Shown: positions 22,384-29,656 of the stretch, piece after piece
Layout: each line of letters opens with the position of its first letter
Numbering within the stretch: the first letter of the stretch is position 1
DNA from: Parcubacteria group bacterium GW2011_GWA2_38_13b
Lineage (GTDB): Bacteria; Patescibacteriota; Minisyncoccia; GWA2-38-13b
Direction of reading: 5' to 3'
DNA length: 36,733 nt
NCBI GenBank assembly: GCA_000992445.2
Contig: LBUF02000021.1
Location: forward strand, 1 to 36,733
Position numbers and translations under genes: made by a program
Notes under the pieces: model-generated
What the model was told of the DNA's origin: nothing
What the model saw: the letters and a program-made list of their open reading frames with translations, nothing else
The model's database searches: none

Positions 22384-22749
22384 TTAATTTTTTGGCAATT
22401 TATTTTCTTCTGTCGCTTTTGGATCATGACCATACCTATTATCGCCCTTGGTTCCGTCAGTGACTGCTAGAATAAAATTATAGATTGGAATTAAAAAAAA
22501 CCAGCCACTTTTATTAACATCATGCATTCTACGGACACCTACTGCAATCGATGGGATTAACACCGCTAGCTGATAAATAACAGCTAAAACACCGTCATCT
22601 GTTTCGGAAGCTATTCCTAGCAACCCTTCAATTAAGCCAAGGCCAAAGTCGATAATAACGTTGAATAAGAAAAAATACCAATATTCCGCCCTGCGAGCGC
22701 GGCCACTGAATACAGCGTATTTTTTTAATGTTGTTATGTAGTAATTCAT
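22384..22749 (-). CDS. DUF805 family membrane protein (first cassette)
   Basis: The 121-aa protein has the DUF805 hallmarks: the FSGRARRAEYWYFFLFN motif near residue 15, a central pair of helices, VGVRRMHDVNKSGWFFLIP near 75-93, and a tail with GDNRYGHDP. Members are small inner-membrane proteins of unknown function, common in mobile and accessory DNA. A good ribosome binding site (AAAGGA) is 5 nt before the ATG. It is the first gene of the array, starting 16 nt from the in-frame limit of the recombinase remnant, and is read away from it. Confidence 0.9.
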   Translation of the reverse strand: MNYYITTLKKYAVFSGRARRAEYWYFFLFNVIIDFGLGLIEGLLGIASETDDGVLAVIYQLAVLIPSIAVGVRRMHDVNKSGWFFLIPIYNFILAVTDGTKGDNRYGHDPKATEENKLPKN

Positions 22750-22765
22750 AGTTATCCTTTGTTAA

Positions 22766-23077
22766 AAAATTAAAAATGATCTTCAAAACTTAATCGCCGG
22801 TAAAAATTCAAACGACTATCTTTTTGAAAGTGAACGAGGCGGAAAGTTAACTGAAAGGACAGCTCAAAAAGTTTTTGAAAACGCGCTCCGAAAAGCCGGT
22901 ATCAAAAAAGATGCTACCTTTCATTCATTAAGACACAGCTTCGCGACGCATTTATTGGAAAATGGCGTTGATGTAAGGTATGTGCAGGAACTTTTAGGAC
23001 ATCAAAATATAAGGACAACTCAAATTTATACCCAAGCAACAAATCCAAAACTTAAAAATATTAAAAGTCCATTATAA
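22766..23077 (+). pseudogene. C-terminal remnant of a tyrosine recombinase
   Basis: In-frame sequence from 22766 gives about 103 residues and no usable start. It reads [20 protein letters not shown], then [38 protein letters not shown] and ends KIKSPL-like (NIKSPL). The catalytic HxxR, the GH and the nucleophile Tyr of IYT are present. The N-terminal DNA-binding domain and the first catalytic Arg are missing. The final half resembles IntI and XerC/D enzymes equally; the extra segment typical of IntI, expected before YLFES, is not seen. The remnant reads away from the cassette genes, as intI does in integrons. Upstream sequence was lost at the junction with the DUF805 gene. Confidence 0.85.
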
Positions 23078-23109
23078 TAACTAAACCATATTGATAGCGG
23101 CATTAAAAG

Positions 23110-23253
23110 TTAAAATACTAAATTCATCAGCCAGTAAAACGCGAAGCCGAAAAATATGGTGACAGGTAAAGTTAACATCCACGAAATGGCGATATCAATG
23201 GCGACTTGCCAGCGCACATTGATTTCAGCGACATTGACGATATGGCCGAAAAA
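23110..23253 (-). pseudogene. C-terminal remnant of a PiT-type phosphate transporter
   Basis: After an in-frame TAA, 47 residues remain: FFGHIVNVAEINVRWQVAID, IAISWMLTLPVTIFFGFAFY, WLMNLVF and stop. The GHIVNVAEINVRW-to-SWMLTLPVT pattern is the last cytoplasmic loop and last helix of inorganic phosphate (PiT) permeases. The rest of the gene is gone. The plus strand over the same region ends a short frame IDDMAEKLKRAGLY, which may be another fragment. The rest of 23078-23325 holds nothing else I can name. Confidence 0.65.
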
Positions 23254-23325
23254 TTAAAACGCGCGGGACTTTATTGATTGCTTCCATGAAATTCATACGA
23301 TTGAAAACAAGGGAGATTATTTTAA

Positions 23326-23398
23326 TAGCCCCTACGGGATTTGAACCCGTGTTTTCGCCATGAGAAGGCGACGTCCTAGGCCGCTAGACGAAAGGGCC
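23326..23398 (-). tRNA. tRNA-Glu (anticodon CUC)
   Basis: The 73-nt gene folds as a cloverleaf. The acceptor strands are GGCCCTT and AGGGGCT with discriminator A; the anticodon stem is TCGCC/GGCGA with loop TTCTCAT (anticodon CTC); the T arm is ACGGG-TTCAAAT-CCCGT. CCA is not encoded. It lies between murF and the recombinase remnant, a typical place for integrative elements. Confidence 0.93.
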
Positions 23399-23445
23399 GT
23401 AAAAATGACAAAACTATAATTAATTTTCAATTATCATTCGTTACG

Positions 23446-24744
23446 CTACGCGTCTTCCCAATCCTGCCGAACCAACAATTCTTTCGCTTTTTCCGGTTCA
23501 GCCATAATTTCTTGGACGATTTTTTCCATTCTCATTTCCTGAGATCCTTTAACTAAAATCATATCGCCGGAATTAATTTTTTTCTGAATAAATTTGCCCG
23601 CTTCTTCAATTTGATGATGATCAAAATAAAAAATATTTTCTTTGCTGAAACTGCGAGACAACGCTTCATCGTAAATAAATTTCGCCCGCGAACCTACGGC
23701 AATAATCAAATCGCAAACCTCCGCCGCTTTTTCGCCTAAATTACGATGCGCTTTTTCCGTATATTCCCCTAGTTCCAGCATATCGCCCAAAATAGCGATT
23801 TTGCGGTAATCCTTAAATATCGCCAATGTTTCTACGGCCGATAGCGCCGCCAACGGTGAAGAATTATAACTATCGTCTATTATCCACGAATTTTTGATTC
23901 CTTTCAAGAGCTTTATCCGCCCGGGCGGAGAAACATAATCGCCGATGCCTTCCGAAATTTCCAACAAATTCATACCCAATGCCAAAGCGATGCTGGCCGC
24001 CGCCAAAACGGCATAGGCCTGCGAATATCCCAAAAGACCGCGAACTCTTACTGGCACCGTGCTTCCATTGTATGCTATTTTAAAACTCATATAAAGATCC
24101 GCGTCCAAATTGTTTTTATCTTCCACGCCGCCAATGGCGTAATTATCGCCTTTCACAACGGCGCCGCTTCCAAAACCATAAGTCAATATTGATATATTTT
24201 CCGGCAATGAATGACGCATATCGCGCACGGATAAATCATCGTAATTTAAAACAGCGGCTCCGTTTTCAGGCAAAGCCGTTAAAATCCGCGCCTTTTCTTC
24301 TATTAACGCGTCGCGTTCGGGAAAAAATTCAATATGGGCCGGCATTTCTCCTATGGCCGTAACAACGGAAATATTAGGTCTGGCAATATCTGTTAAATAT
24401 TTTATATCGCCCGGTTTATCCGCTCCCATTTCCAATACCAAAAACCTCGGAAAATCATTGTTTTTCCAGAAAAATAAAAATATCCCACTGAAAATAACGT
24501 TTAAATATTCAAAAAATTTCAACTTGCCACTCCTTGATCCGATCACCGACATCGGAACGCCGATTTCATTATTATAATTCTTCACGCTTTTACGAACCCT
24601 AAAACGCTTTGAAATTAAAGTAAAAACAGCATCCCTAACGCTTGTTTTCCCGACACTTCCGGTAATAGCAATAATAACGGGTTTGTAACGCCATAATACG
24701 AATTTTGATATATATTTTAAAATAAATTGTAAAAAAAAATGCAT
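23446..24744 (-). CDS. murF: UDP-N-acetylmuramoyl-tripeptide-D-alanyl-D-alanine ligase, short form
   Basis: MurF uses ATP to add D-Ala-D-Ala to the UDP-MurNAc tripeptide in the cytoplasm. The P-loop AITGSVGKTSVRD is at residues 27-39, followed by NNEIGVPMSVIG, the central LEMGADKPGDIKYL and VVTAIGEMPAHIEFF, and the C-terminal domain with DDSYNSSPLAALSAVETLA, ILGDMLELGEYTEKAH and VKGSQEMRMEKIV. The protein is 432 residues and starts almost directly with the ATPase domain. The usual N-terminal UDP-binding domain of about 80 residues is replaced by a short hydrophobic stretch (MHFFLQFILKYISKFVLW). It is the last gene of the dcw cluster here. Confidence 0.9.
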   Translation of the reverse strand: MHFFLQFILKYISKFVLWRYKPVIIAITGSVGKTSVRDAVFTLISKRFRVRKSVKNYNNEIGVPMSVIGSRSGKLKFFEYLNVIFSGIFLFFWKNNDFPRFLVLEMGADKPGDIKYLTDIARPNISVVTAIGEMPAHIEFFPERDALIEEKARILTALPENGAAVLNYDDLSVRDMRHSLPENISILTYGFGSGAVVKGDNYAIGGVEDKNNLDADLYMSFKIAYNGSTVPVRVRGLLGYSQAYAVLAAASIALALGMNLLEISEGIGDYVSPPGRIKLLKGIKNSWIIDDSYNSSPLAALSAVETLAIFKDYRKIAILGDMLELGEYTEKAHRNLGEKAAEVCDLIIAVGSRAKFIYDEALSRSFSKENIFYFDHHQIEEAGKFIQKKINSGDMILVKGSQEMRMEKIVQEIMAEPEKAKELLVRQDWEDA

Positions 24745-24756
24745 AAATAAATTTTA

Positions 24757-24787
24757 TCAGCCCAAGGCCGATCCGCCTCGGGAGAGG
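24757..24787. repeat. Dispersed palindromic repeat between ftsI and murF
   Basis: CCCAAGGC-cgatcc-GCCTCGGG forms a hairpin preceded by TTTATCAG. Its complement closely matches 27814-27846 (CCCGAGGCG, four variable bases, GGCCTTGGGCTGATAAA) and shares its core with the insert in murB. Confidence 0.75.
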
Positions 24788-24790
24788 ATT

Positions 24791-26506
24791 TTATTTTTCA
24801 AATTCATAGTCCGGCTTTATTCCATAATAATTTAACATAAATTCGGTTAATTGCTTAAAAGTCGGGCTTAATGAATTGGACGCGAAATTTATCCCTTTCG
24901 GATTATTTATTTTCAGTAAAATCGCAAAACGAGGATTGAAAGCCGGCGCGAAACCGACAAAAGTATGAATTGTTTCTTCGCCATAATTCTTCTCATCTTT
25001 TAACGGAACCTGGGCTGTTCCCGTCTTTCCAGCTACATAATATCCCGAAACCTTAGCGGCTTTATCATAACCGTTATCTACAACACTTACCATCATATCG
25101 GCCAGCGAACGCGCCGCAGCGAAAGAAATTATCCGTTCTCCTTTATCGATTTCTGCTTTAATAATTTTTCCATCTTGATCACGGAATGAAGACAAAACGC
25201 GCGGCCGAACCATAATACCCTGATTGGCTATGGCGGAAACAGCGGAAATAAGTTCAATCGGCGTTACAGCGATCCCCTGTCCGAAAGAAGCGGTGGCATA
25301 ATTTATGTCCCGACCGAAATATAAATTGGAAATATTACCGGCGACTTCTCCGGCGAGATCAATACTGGTTTTTTTATCAAAACCGAAAGCTCTTACATAT
25401 TTCAAAAAATCATCTTTACTCAAAAGACTTTCCGCGAAAATAACGCCGGTATTTAACGATTTTTCCAACACCTGCGTCATTGTCTGTTCGCCATGACTTT
25501 TTTTATCCCAATTTTTTATAGTGTACCCGCCCATATTAACAAAACCGGTATCGGTATAAACAGTTGACGGCGTAATTTTACCGCTATCAAGCGCCGCCGC
25601 CATTGTAATTATTTTAAAAACCGAGCCCGGTTCAAAAAGATCACGGATAGATGAATTCAAGAAAACACCGGCATCTTTCATTGTAAAATATTCATTTAAA
25701 TCAAAAGTCGGATAATTAGCCATAGCCAATATTTCTCCGGAAACGGGATTCATAATAATCACATTGCCGGAATCGGCGCTCCATTTATCCATTACCTGCT
25801 TCAATTTATCTTCCGCTACGAGCTGGATATTTCTATCTATGCTTAAAATCAAATCGCTTGATTTCTTTTTAAAAGAAACGAATTCACCGATAACTTGAAA
25901 AAACTTCCTTAAAGCGTCTTTACTATTCTCAACGCCTTGATTCGCGATTCCCTTCAAGTCTTTTTCATAAAATTCTTCGACCCCGTATTGTCCGACCCGT
26001 TTATCAGTATCAAATCCGACAAAACCCAAAACATGCGCCAAAACATTTCCTAATGGATAATACCGAACATCTTCATTTATAACATTGATGCCCTTTATGC
26101 CCAAACTTTTAATCTTTTGCGCTTCGTTGCCGCTTAAACGATGCGCCAACGGTTCGTAAGGATCATTTTTTTTCTCAAGTTTCCCCCGTATTACTTCTTT
26201 GTCCAGATTCAATATAATCGCCAATTCTTCCGTTGCCCTGTCGCGATCTTGTTCGCTTACATCCCTTGGCGACACATAAACCATTGGCCACTTCCTGTTA
26301 ACGGCTGCCGGAAAAAAATCATTTTTATCATAAATCAAAATTTCACCCCGTTTATTTTCCGTTTCTTCCCGCGCCTTATACTGATTTTCAGCTGCTTGTT
26401 TATAATGCCCTCCGTTTACAACCTGCAATGAAAATAAGCGACCTACGATAGCCGCTCCCATAATAAACAAAACAAAAAAAATTATTCCCATTCGCCAGTT
26501 TCGCAT
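24791..26506 (-). CDS. ftsI: Penicillin-binding protein, septal transpeptidase
   Basis: This class B PBP cross-links peptidoglycan at the division septum. It has an N-terminal membrane helix (residues 6-25, MGIIFFVLFIMGAAIVGRLF), a pedestal domain, and a transpeptidase domain with all three motifs: SVFK (Ser295, Lys298), SLN (350-352) and KTG (494-496). The position between an ftsL-like gene and murF supports FtsI rather than an elongation PBP2. The 571-residue length is usual. It lies 10 nt after the ftsL-like gene and probably shares its transcript. No PASTA domain follows. Confidence 0.93.
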   Translation of the reverse strand: MRNWRMGIIFFVLFIMGAAIVGRLFSLQVVNGGHYKQAAENQYKAREETENKRGEILIYDKNDFFPAAVNRKWPMVYVSPRDVSEQDRDRATEELAIILNLDKEVIRGKLEKKNDPYEPLAHRLSGNEAQKIKSLGIKGINVINEDVRYYPLGNVLAHVLGFVGFDTDKRVGQYGVEEFYEKDLKGIANQGVENSKDALRKFFQVIGEFVSFKKKSSDLILSIDRNIQLVAEDKLKQVMDKWSADSGNVIIMNPVSGEILAMANYPTFDLNEYFTMKDAGVFLNSSIRDLFEPGSVFKIITMAAALDSGKITPSTVYTDTGFVNMGGYTIKNWDKKSHGEQTMTQVLEKSLNTGVIFAESLLSKDDFLKYVRAFGFDKKTSIDLAGEVAGNISNLYFGRDINYATASFGQGIAVTPIELISAVSAIANQGIMVRPRVLSSFRDQDGKIIKAEIDKGERIISFAAARSLADMMVSVVDNGYDKAAKVSGYYVAGKTGTAQVPLKDEKNYGEETIHTFVGFAPAFNPRFAILLKINNPKGINFASNSLSPTFKQLTEFMLNYYGIKPDYEFEK

Positions 26507-26516
26507 TGCAATGCAA

Positions 26517-26867
26517 TTATCTGTTTACGGCAACAGCCGGTTCAAAAATATCCAAATAGCTCATCTCTTTTGTCTCTAAAAATCCCATGGACGACAACTC
26601 TGTCTTTAACGACTCGAATGAAGAAATCCCTGATTTTTCTATAAAAAAACGCTGATTTTCCGTTTTCAAATTTTCCAATATTTCGTTGCCTGATTTTATT
26701 TCATATTTTTTTGCCGTAATAATATTTATTTCAATTATATAAAAAGCCATAATCACAAGAAAAGTTATCGCAAAAAATACGGCGGAAATAAACCACCCAT
26801 CCGATACGCAATAAATTTTTCCGGATGTTTTATTGTAATTAACGCAATTATTTTTAATAAAATTCAT
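26517..26867 (-). CDS. ftsL: FtsL-like division protein
   Basis: The 116-aa protein has one membrane helix (GWFISAVFFAITFLVIMAFY, residues 24-43) followed by a short predicted coiled coil (KSGNEILENLKTENQRFFIE) and a small tail. Size, topology and position between rsmH and ftsI fit FtsL, which joins the FtsQLB complex. Sequence identity within FtsL is always low, so the call rests on context. The cytoplasmic tail has two Cys residues (NNCVNY, IYCVSD). Confidence 0.7.
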   Translation of the reverse strand: MNFIKNNCVNYNKTSGKIYCVSDGWFISAVFFAITFLVIMAFYIIEINIITAKKYEIKSGNEILENLKTENQRFFIEKSGISSFESLKTELSSMGFLETKEMSYLDIFEPAVAVNR

Positions 26868-26882
26868 GATAACAACTATTAT

Positions 26883-27785
26883 TTATATTTTCACGGCGAC
26901 TCGCATTTTAGCCGACCGCGCGCGAGGATTATTTTTCACTTCTTCGAAAAATGGTCTTAACGGTTTTTTTGTCAAAATATTCATTTCTCCTTTTGTTTTT
27001 TTTTCGCGAAAAAAATCTTTAACCTCCTTGTCTTCCAATGAATGAAATGAAATTACCGCCAATCGCCCCCCGCTATTCAAAACATCAAATACTTGCGGCA
27101 AAACCGATTTTAAATTTTCAATTTCGCGATTAACTTCGATTCTCAATGCCTGAAAGATTCTGGTGGCGAAATGTATGCGATTATGCCGAAATTTCGAAAG
27201 AACGGCTGACTTGATGACACCGATCAATTCCTTGGTTGTTTTTATCAGCTTGGTTTTTCTCGCCTCAACTATTTTTCCGGCCATAGACCGCGCGAATCTT
27301 TCTCCCCCGTATTCCTTAAAAATTTCCGCCAATTTTTCGCCGCTGTAATTATTTATTATTTCTTCCGCGTTCGGAAGATCATTACCGAAACCATCGCCGA
27401 CAAAATTCATACCCAGCGGCTCGTCTTTTAAAAAAGTAAAACCCCTGCCGCTTTCTTCAATGTGAAATGAACTCATCCCTAAATCAAGCAAAACGCCGCT
27501 GATATTATTAAAATTATATTCGCTGACTATTTTTTTTAAATTGACAAAATTATCATTAACCAAAATCAACCTCTCGCGCAAATCAAAATCGGATATTCTT
27601 ATAATCACCCGCTTAATCATCTCCATATCCCAATCTATCGCTAAAACCTTTCCATTTGGCGCGTTTCGGTTAAGAATGCCCAATGTATGCCCTCCGTCGC
27701 CCAAAGTGCAATCAATGAAATTTTCACCCGATTTCGGATTTAAATACTTAAGTGTTTCATTATAGAAAACGGGGATATGCATCAC
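26883..27785 (-). CDS. rsmH: 16S rRNA (cytosine-1402 N4) methyltransferase
   Basis: RsmH (MraW) uses SAM to methylate the N4 of C1402 in the P site of 16S rRNA. The 300-aa sequence has the start HIPVFYNETLKYL, the SAM-binding DCTLGDGGHT (25-34), VLAIDWDMEMI, GVLLDLGMSSFHIEESGRGF, TRIFQALRIEVNREIENL, GGRLAVISFHSLEDKEVKDF, and the end NPRARSAKMRVAVKI. It follows mraZ, as in nearly all bacteria. The gap to mraZ holds a palindromic repeat and an AAATTTTAAATTT run. Confidence 0.97.
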   Translation of the reverse strand: MMHIPVFYNETLKYLNPKSGENFIDCTLGDGGHTLGILNRNAPNGKVLAIDWDMEMIKRVIIRISDFDLRERLILVNDNFVNLKKIVSEYNFNNISGVLLDLGMSSFHIEESGRGFTFLKDEPLGMNFVGDGFGNDLPNAEEIINNYSGEKLAEIFKEYGGERFARSMAGKIVEARKTKLIKTTKELIGVIKSAVLSKFRHNRIHFATRIFQALRIEVNREIENLKSVLPQVFDVLNSGGRLAVISFHSLEDKEVKDFFREKKTKGEMNILTKKPLRPFFEEVKNNPRARSAKMRVAVKI

Positions 27786-27846
27786 AAAATTTTAAATTTT
27801 AAATTTTAAATTTCCCGCCCGAGGCGAGTAGGCCTTGGGCTGATAA
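27785..27846. repeat. AT-rich run plus dispersed palindrome between mraZ and rsmH
   Basis: The first part (about 27787-27812) is an ATTTTAAATTTTAAATTTT run. The second (27814-27846) is a hairpin, GCCCGAGGC-gagta-GGCCTTGGGC, ending CTGATAAA. The second part matches the complement of 24757-24787. Confidence 0.7.
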
Positions 27847-27853
27847 ATTTCCG

Positions 27854-28285
27854 CTACACTCCTATTTCTCCCAATTGTTCGGCGATGTCATTGCTGTTTT
27901 TTTCCGTATCGGCTTTATACTGCTCCCATTTATCTTCGTCCCAAATTTCCAGCCGGTTATACAAACCGGCAATTACCGTTTTCTGTTTAATGAAAGCGTA
28001 TTTTCTTAAATAATCCGGTATAACAATTCTCCCTTGGCCGTCAATTTTTACATCCATAGCGCCGGCCAGCATCAAACGCACAAAAGCCCTGGTATTTGAC
28101 CGTGCTATCGGAAGCAAAATAAGTTTTTGAGCAAGTTTTTTCCATTCTTCGTTCGGATAAACAAATAAACAACCATCAAAACCCCTTGTGATTACTAACC
28201 CCCCCCTTAAGCCCGCCTTAAAGCGCGCCGGCAAAGCCACGCGCCCTTTAACATCAATCAAATGTTTATATTCTCCCAAAAACAC
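27854..28285 (-). CDS. mraZ: Transcriptional regulator MraZ
   Basis: MraZ is the DNA-binding regulator of the dcw cluster. The 143-aa protein begins MFLGEYKHLIDVKGRVALPA and has the two AbrB-like half-domains: GRVALPARFK near residue 14 and GRIVIPDYLRKYA near 87, with RAFVRLMLAGAMDVKIDGQG between. It heads mraZ-rsmH-ftsL-ftsI-murF. Three GTGG repeats at 10-bp spacing upstream are the expected target, so autoregulation of the whole cluster is likely. Confidence 0.96.
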   Translation of the reverse strand: MFLGEYKHLIDVKGRVALPARFKAGLRGGLVITRGFDGCLFVYPNEEWKKLAQKLILLPIARSNTRAFVRLMLAGAMDVKIDGQGRIVIPDYLRKYAFIKQKTVIAGLYNRLEIWDEDKWEQYKADTEKNSNDIAEQLGEIGV

Positions 28286-28292
28286 TGCTTTT

Positions 28293-28378
28293 ACAAAATA
28301 CGAATTCTTACGAATTTACGAATACTTTACAAACTGATTATTATAAAATTCGTATATTCGTACTTATTCGTATTTCGT
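28293..28378. repeat. Long imperfect inverted repeat in the mraZ leader
   Basis: Three TACGAAT units on the plus strand (28298-28323) are mirrored by ATTCGTA units (28348-28378). Arms of about 33 nt pair at nearly all but a few positions. In the mRNA this would be a long hairpin between the MraZ box and the mraZ start. Confidence 0.65.
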
Positions 28379-28385
28379 AAATAAT

Positions 28386-28430
28386 CCACTTATCCCCACT
28401 TTGCACCACATCAATTACATTTTATTCCAC
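28386..28430 (-). promoter_or_regulatory. MraZ box
   Basis: On the minus strand GTGGTGCAAA, GTGGGGATAA and GTGGATTATT follow each other, giving GTGG at exact 10-bp steps (CCAC at 28406, 28396 and 28386). A further GTGG lies 21 bp upstream at 28427-28430, inside the promoter spacer. The spacing matches the known MraZ target. Confidence 0.85.
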
Positions 28431-28447
28431 TATAATTTATTGGTCAA
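28419..28447 (-). promoter_or_regulatory. dcw cluster promoter (mraZ)
   Basis: On the minus strand TTGACC (28442-28447) and TAAAAT (28419-28424) have a 17-nt spacer. The MraZ repeats follow immediately, so bound MraZ would block transcription start. The leader to mraZ is about 130 nt. Confidence 0.75.
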
Positions 28448-28562
28448 ATAAAAATATGTGGATAAGTCAAAATGACTTGCGCGCCGACCACCGATGCTTT
28501 AAAAATAAAACACGAGAAATTGGAAAATTTTCTGAAATAATGCAATGCTTTCTTTAAACATA

Positions 28563-28587
28563 AAAACACCCGAAACGGGTGTTTTTT
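28563..28587. terminator. Bidirectional intrinsic terminator
   Basis: AAAAACACCCG-aaa-CGGGTGTTTTTT ends the DUF167 transcript on the minus strand. Confidence 0.9.
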
Positions 28588-28606
28588 AACATAAAAATAA
28601 AATACG

Positions 28607-28828
28607 CTAAAAAATAATATCAATAATCTTTCGCCTTAAATAATGACCGGATACGATTTTTACGGATTGAACGGAAATTTTAAAATAATCAGCCAATACT
28701 TTTTTAATCGCCTCGTTCGCCCGCCCCTGAATCGGCGGCTCTTTCACTGAAATGACAAAATGAGCGGAATCAATCTTTTCCACCCATTCTTCTTTGGCGT
28801 TCGGTTTCGCTTTTACGAAAATTTTCAT
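28607..28828 (-). CDS. DUF167 (YggU/UPF0235) family protein
   Basis: This 73-aa protein has the family pattern: FVKAKPNAKEEWVEKID, then FVISVKEPPIQGRANEAIKK with the conserved P-x-x-G-x-A-N, VLADYFKISVQSVKIVSGH and RRKIIDI. Members are small, widespread and of unknown function. It stands alone, with a terminator on each side. Confidence 0.9.
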   Translation of the reverse strand: MKIFVKAKPNAKEEWVEKIDSAHFVISVKEPPIQGRANEAIKKVLADYFKISVQSVKIVSGHYLRRKIIDIIF

Positions 28829-28869
28829 AACCGCATTTTACCGCAAATCGTTCCGAAATCAAAGCACAA

Positions 28870-28901
28870 AAAATTACCCCGCAATACTGCGGGGTAATTT
28901 T
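28870..28901. terminator. Bidirectional intrinsic terminator
   Basis: AAAATTACCCCGCA-atac-TGCGGGGTAATTTT is a 14-bp perfect stem after the cold-shock gene. Confidence 0.9.
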
Positions 28902-28923
28902 CGTAATTTCTGTTCAAGAAATA

Positions 28924-29133
28924 CTAGGCCTTTTTAACCTTCACGGCTGAAGGACCTTTCGGAGAATCATTGTTGACCTCGAAAGTTACGGCATCGCCTT
29001 CGCGAAGTTCGTCGAAACTAACTCCGTCCAATTCATTGGCGTGAAAAAACAAATCTCTTTCTTCACCATCCGGAAGGATAAATCCGAACTTCTTGTCAGC
29101 CAATAATTTTTTTATTTTTCCGTTCATAAACAT
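28924..29133 (-). CDS. Cold-shock domain protein
   Basis: The 69-aa protein is a single OB-fold: MNGKIKKLLADKKFGFILPD with the RNP1-like KFGFI, DLFFHANELDGVSFDELREG with RNP2-like DLFFH, then DAVTFEVNNDSPKGPSAVKVKKA. It binds single-stranded RNA or DNA and acts as an RNA chaperone. The true start may be the second ATG at 29127 (MNGKIKK), where most family members begin. It stands alone, with a strong terminator downstream. Confidence 0.93.
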   Translation of the reverse strand: MFMNGKIKKLLADKKFGFILPDGEERDLFFHANELDGVSFDELREGDAVTFEVNNDSPKGPSAVKVKKA

Positions 29134-29617
29134 GAAAATAAAGTTTATAAAATCATATTTTAAAAAAATATAAATAAAACTCTATTTCTATAATAACTAT
29201 TTATTTTATGCTGGATGTCGACTTTAAAAACACTTGATTTAAACCTATTAAAGCAAGCATTAACTCTCCTAAGCTTACGTTATTTATCGTATCATACTTT
29301 TATTAATTTGTCCATGTTATGTATAATGCCACCCTATTCTGCGCTCTTGGGACATGTTAAGAATAAATTATTTTCTTCCCCGTATTGATATCATAAATTA
29401 TGCAGTAGACAGCTTGCTTTGTAATCATATACTGCCATCTTACACCATCTTCGTAAACAGTGATAAACCCTTTGATTCCGATAAATTTACAATGTATTTT
29501 GTGGTAAAAACTCATGAAGCTTGCGGCTTCAAAGAGTGCAATATGTATCCGACATTATGCATTCGCACCAATCAAAAAATCACATCAGACAGACTCAATA
29601 TTGACGAAATAACCAAT
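29134..29617. other. Gene-poor stretch with a possible 52-aa frame
   Basis: No convincing gene fills this region. The best candidate is on the minus strand at 29357-29515: MSFYHKIHCKFIGIKGFITV, then YEDGVRWQYMITKQAVYCII and YDINTGKKIIYS. Its composition is protein-like, but it has no homology I recognise and no clear ribosome binding site. It may be the tail of a lost gene, as the frame is open for a few codons upstream. The 105-aa plus-strand frame at 29354-29671 overlaps it and looks random. Confidence 0.3.
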
Positions 29618-29653
29618 AAAAAATCTCCACTGTCATTTTGCAACAGTGGAGAT
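29618..29653 (-). terminator. Intrinsic terminator of the trypsin-like gene
   Basis: On the minus strand ATCTCCACTGT-tgcaaaatg-ACAGTGGAGAT is followed by TTTTTATT. Confidence 0.93.
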
Positions 29654-29656
29654 ACA

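Larger units (their letters stand above)
19122..23077 (-). mobile_element. Degenerate integron-like cassette array
   Basis: Four attC-like sites (a, c, d, b) alternate with genes that all read on the minus strand, each gene followed by its site. A truncated tyrosine recombinase lies at the upstream end and is read in the opposite direction. The sites share arms, a GGTT after the left arm, a CACCCA-ATTT loop and a GAAATATT start to the next unit. The broken gene at 18592-18957 may be a further cassette whose site has decayed. No attI and no intact integrase are present, so mobilisation would need an enzyme from elsewhere. Confidence 0.7.

Noticed and set aside
22766-23077. Calling the recombinase remnant a true IntI
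   Set aside because: The extra segment typical of IntI is not present in the surviving part, so only tyrosine recombinase is supported.
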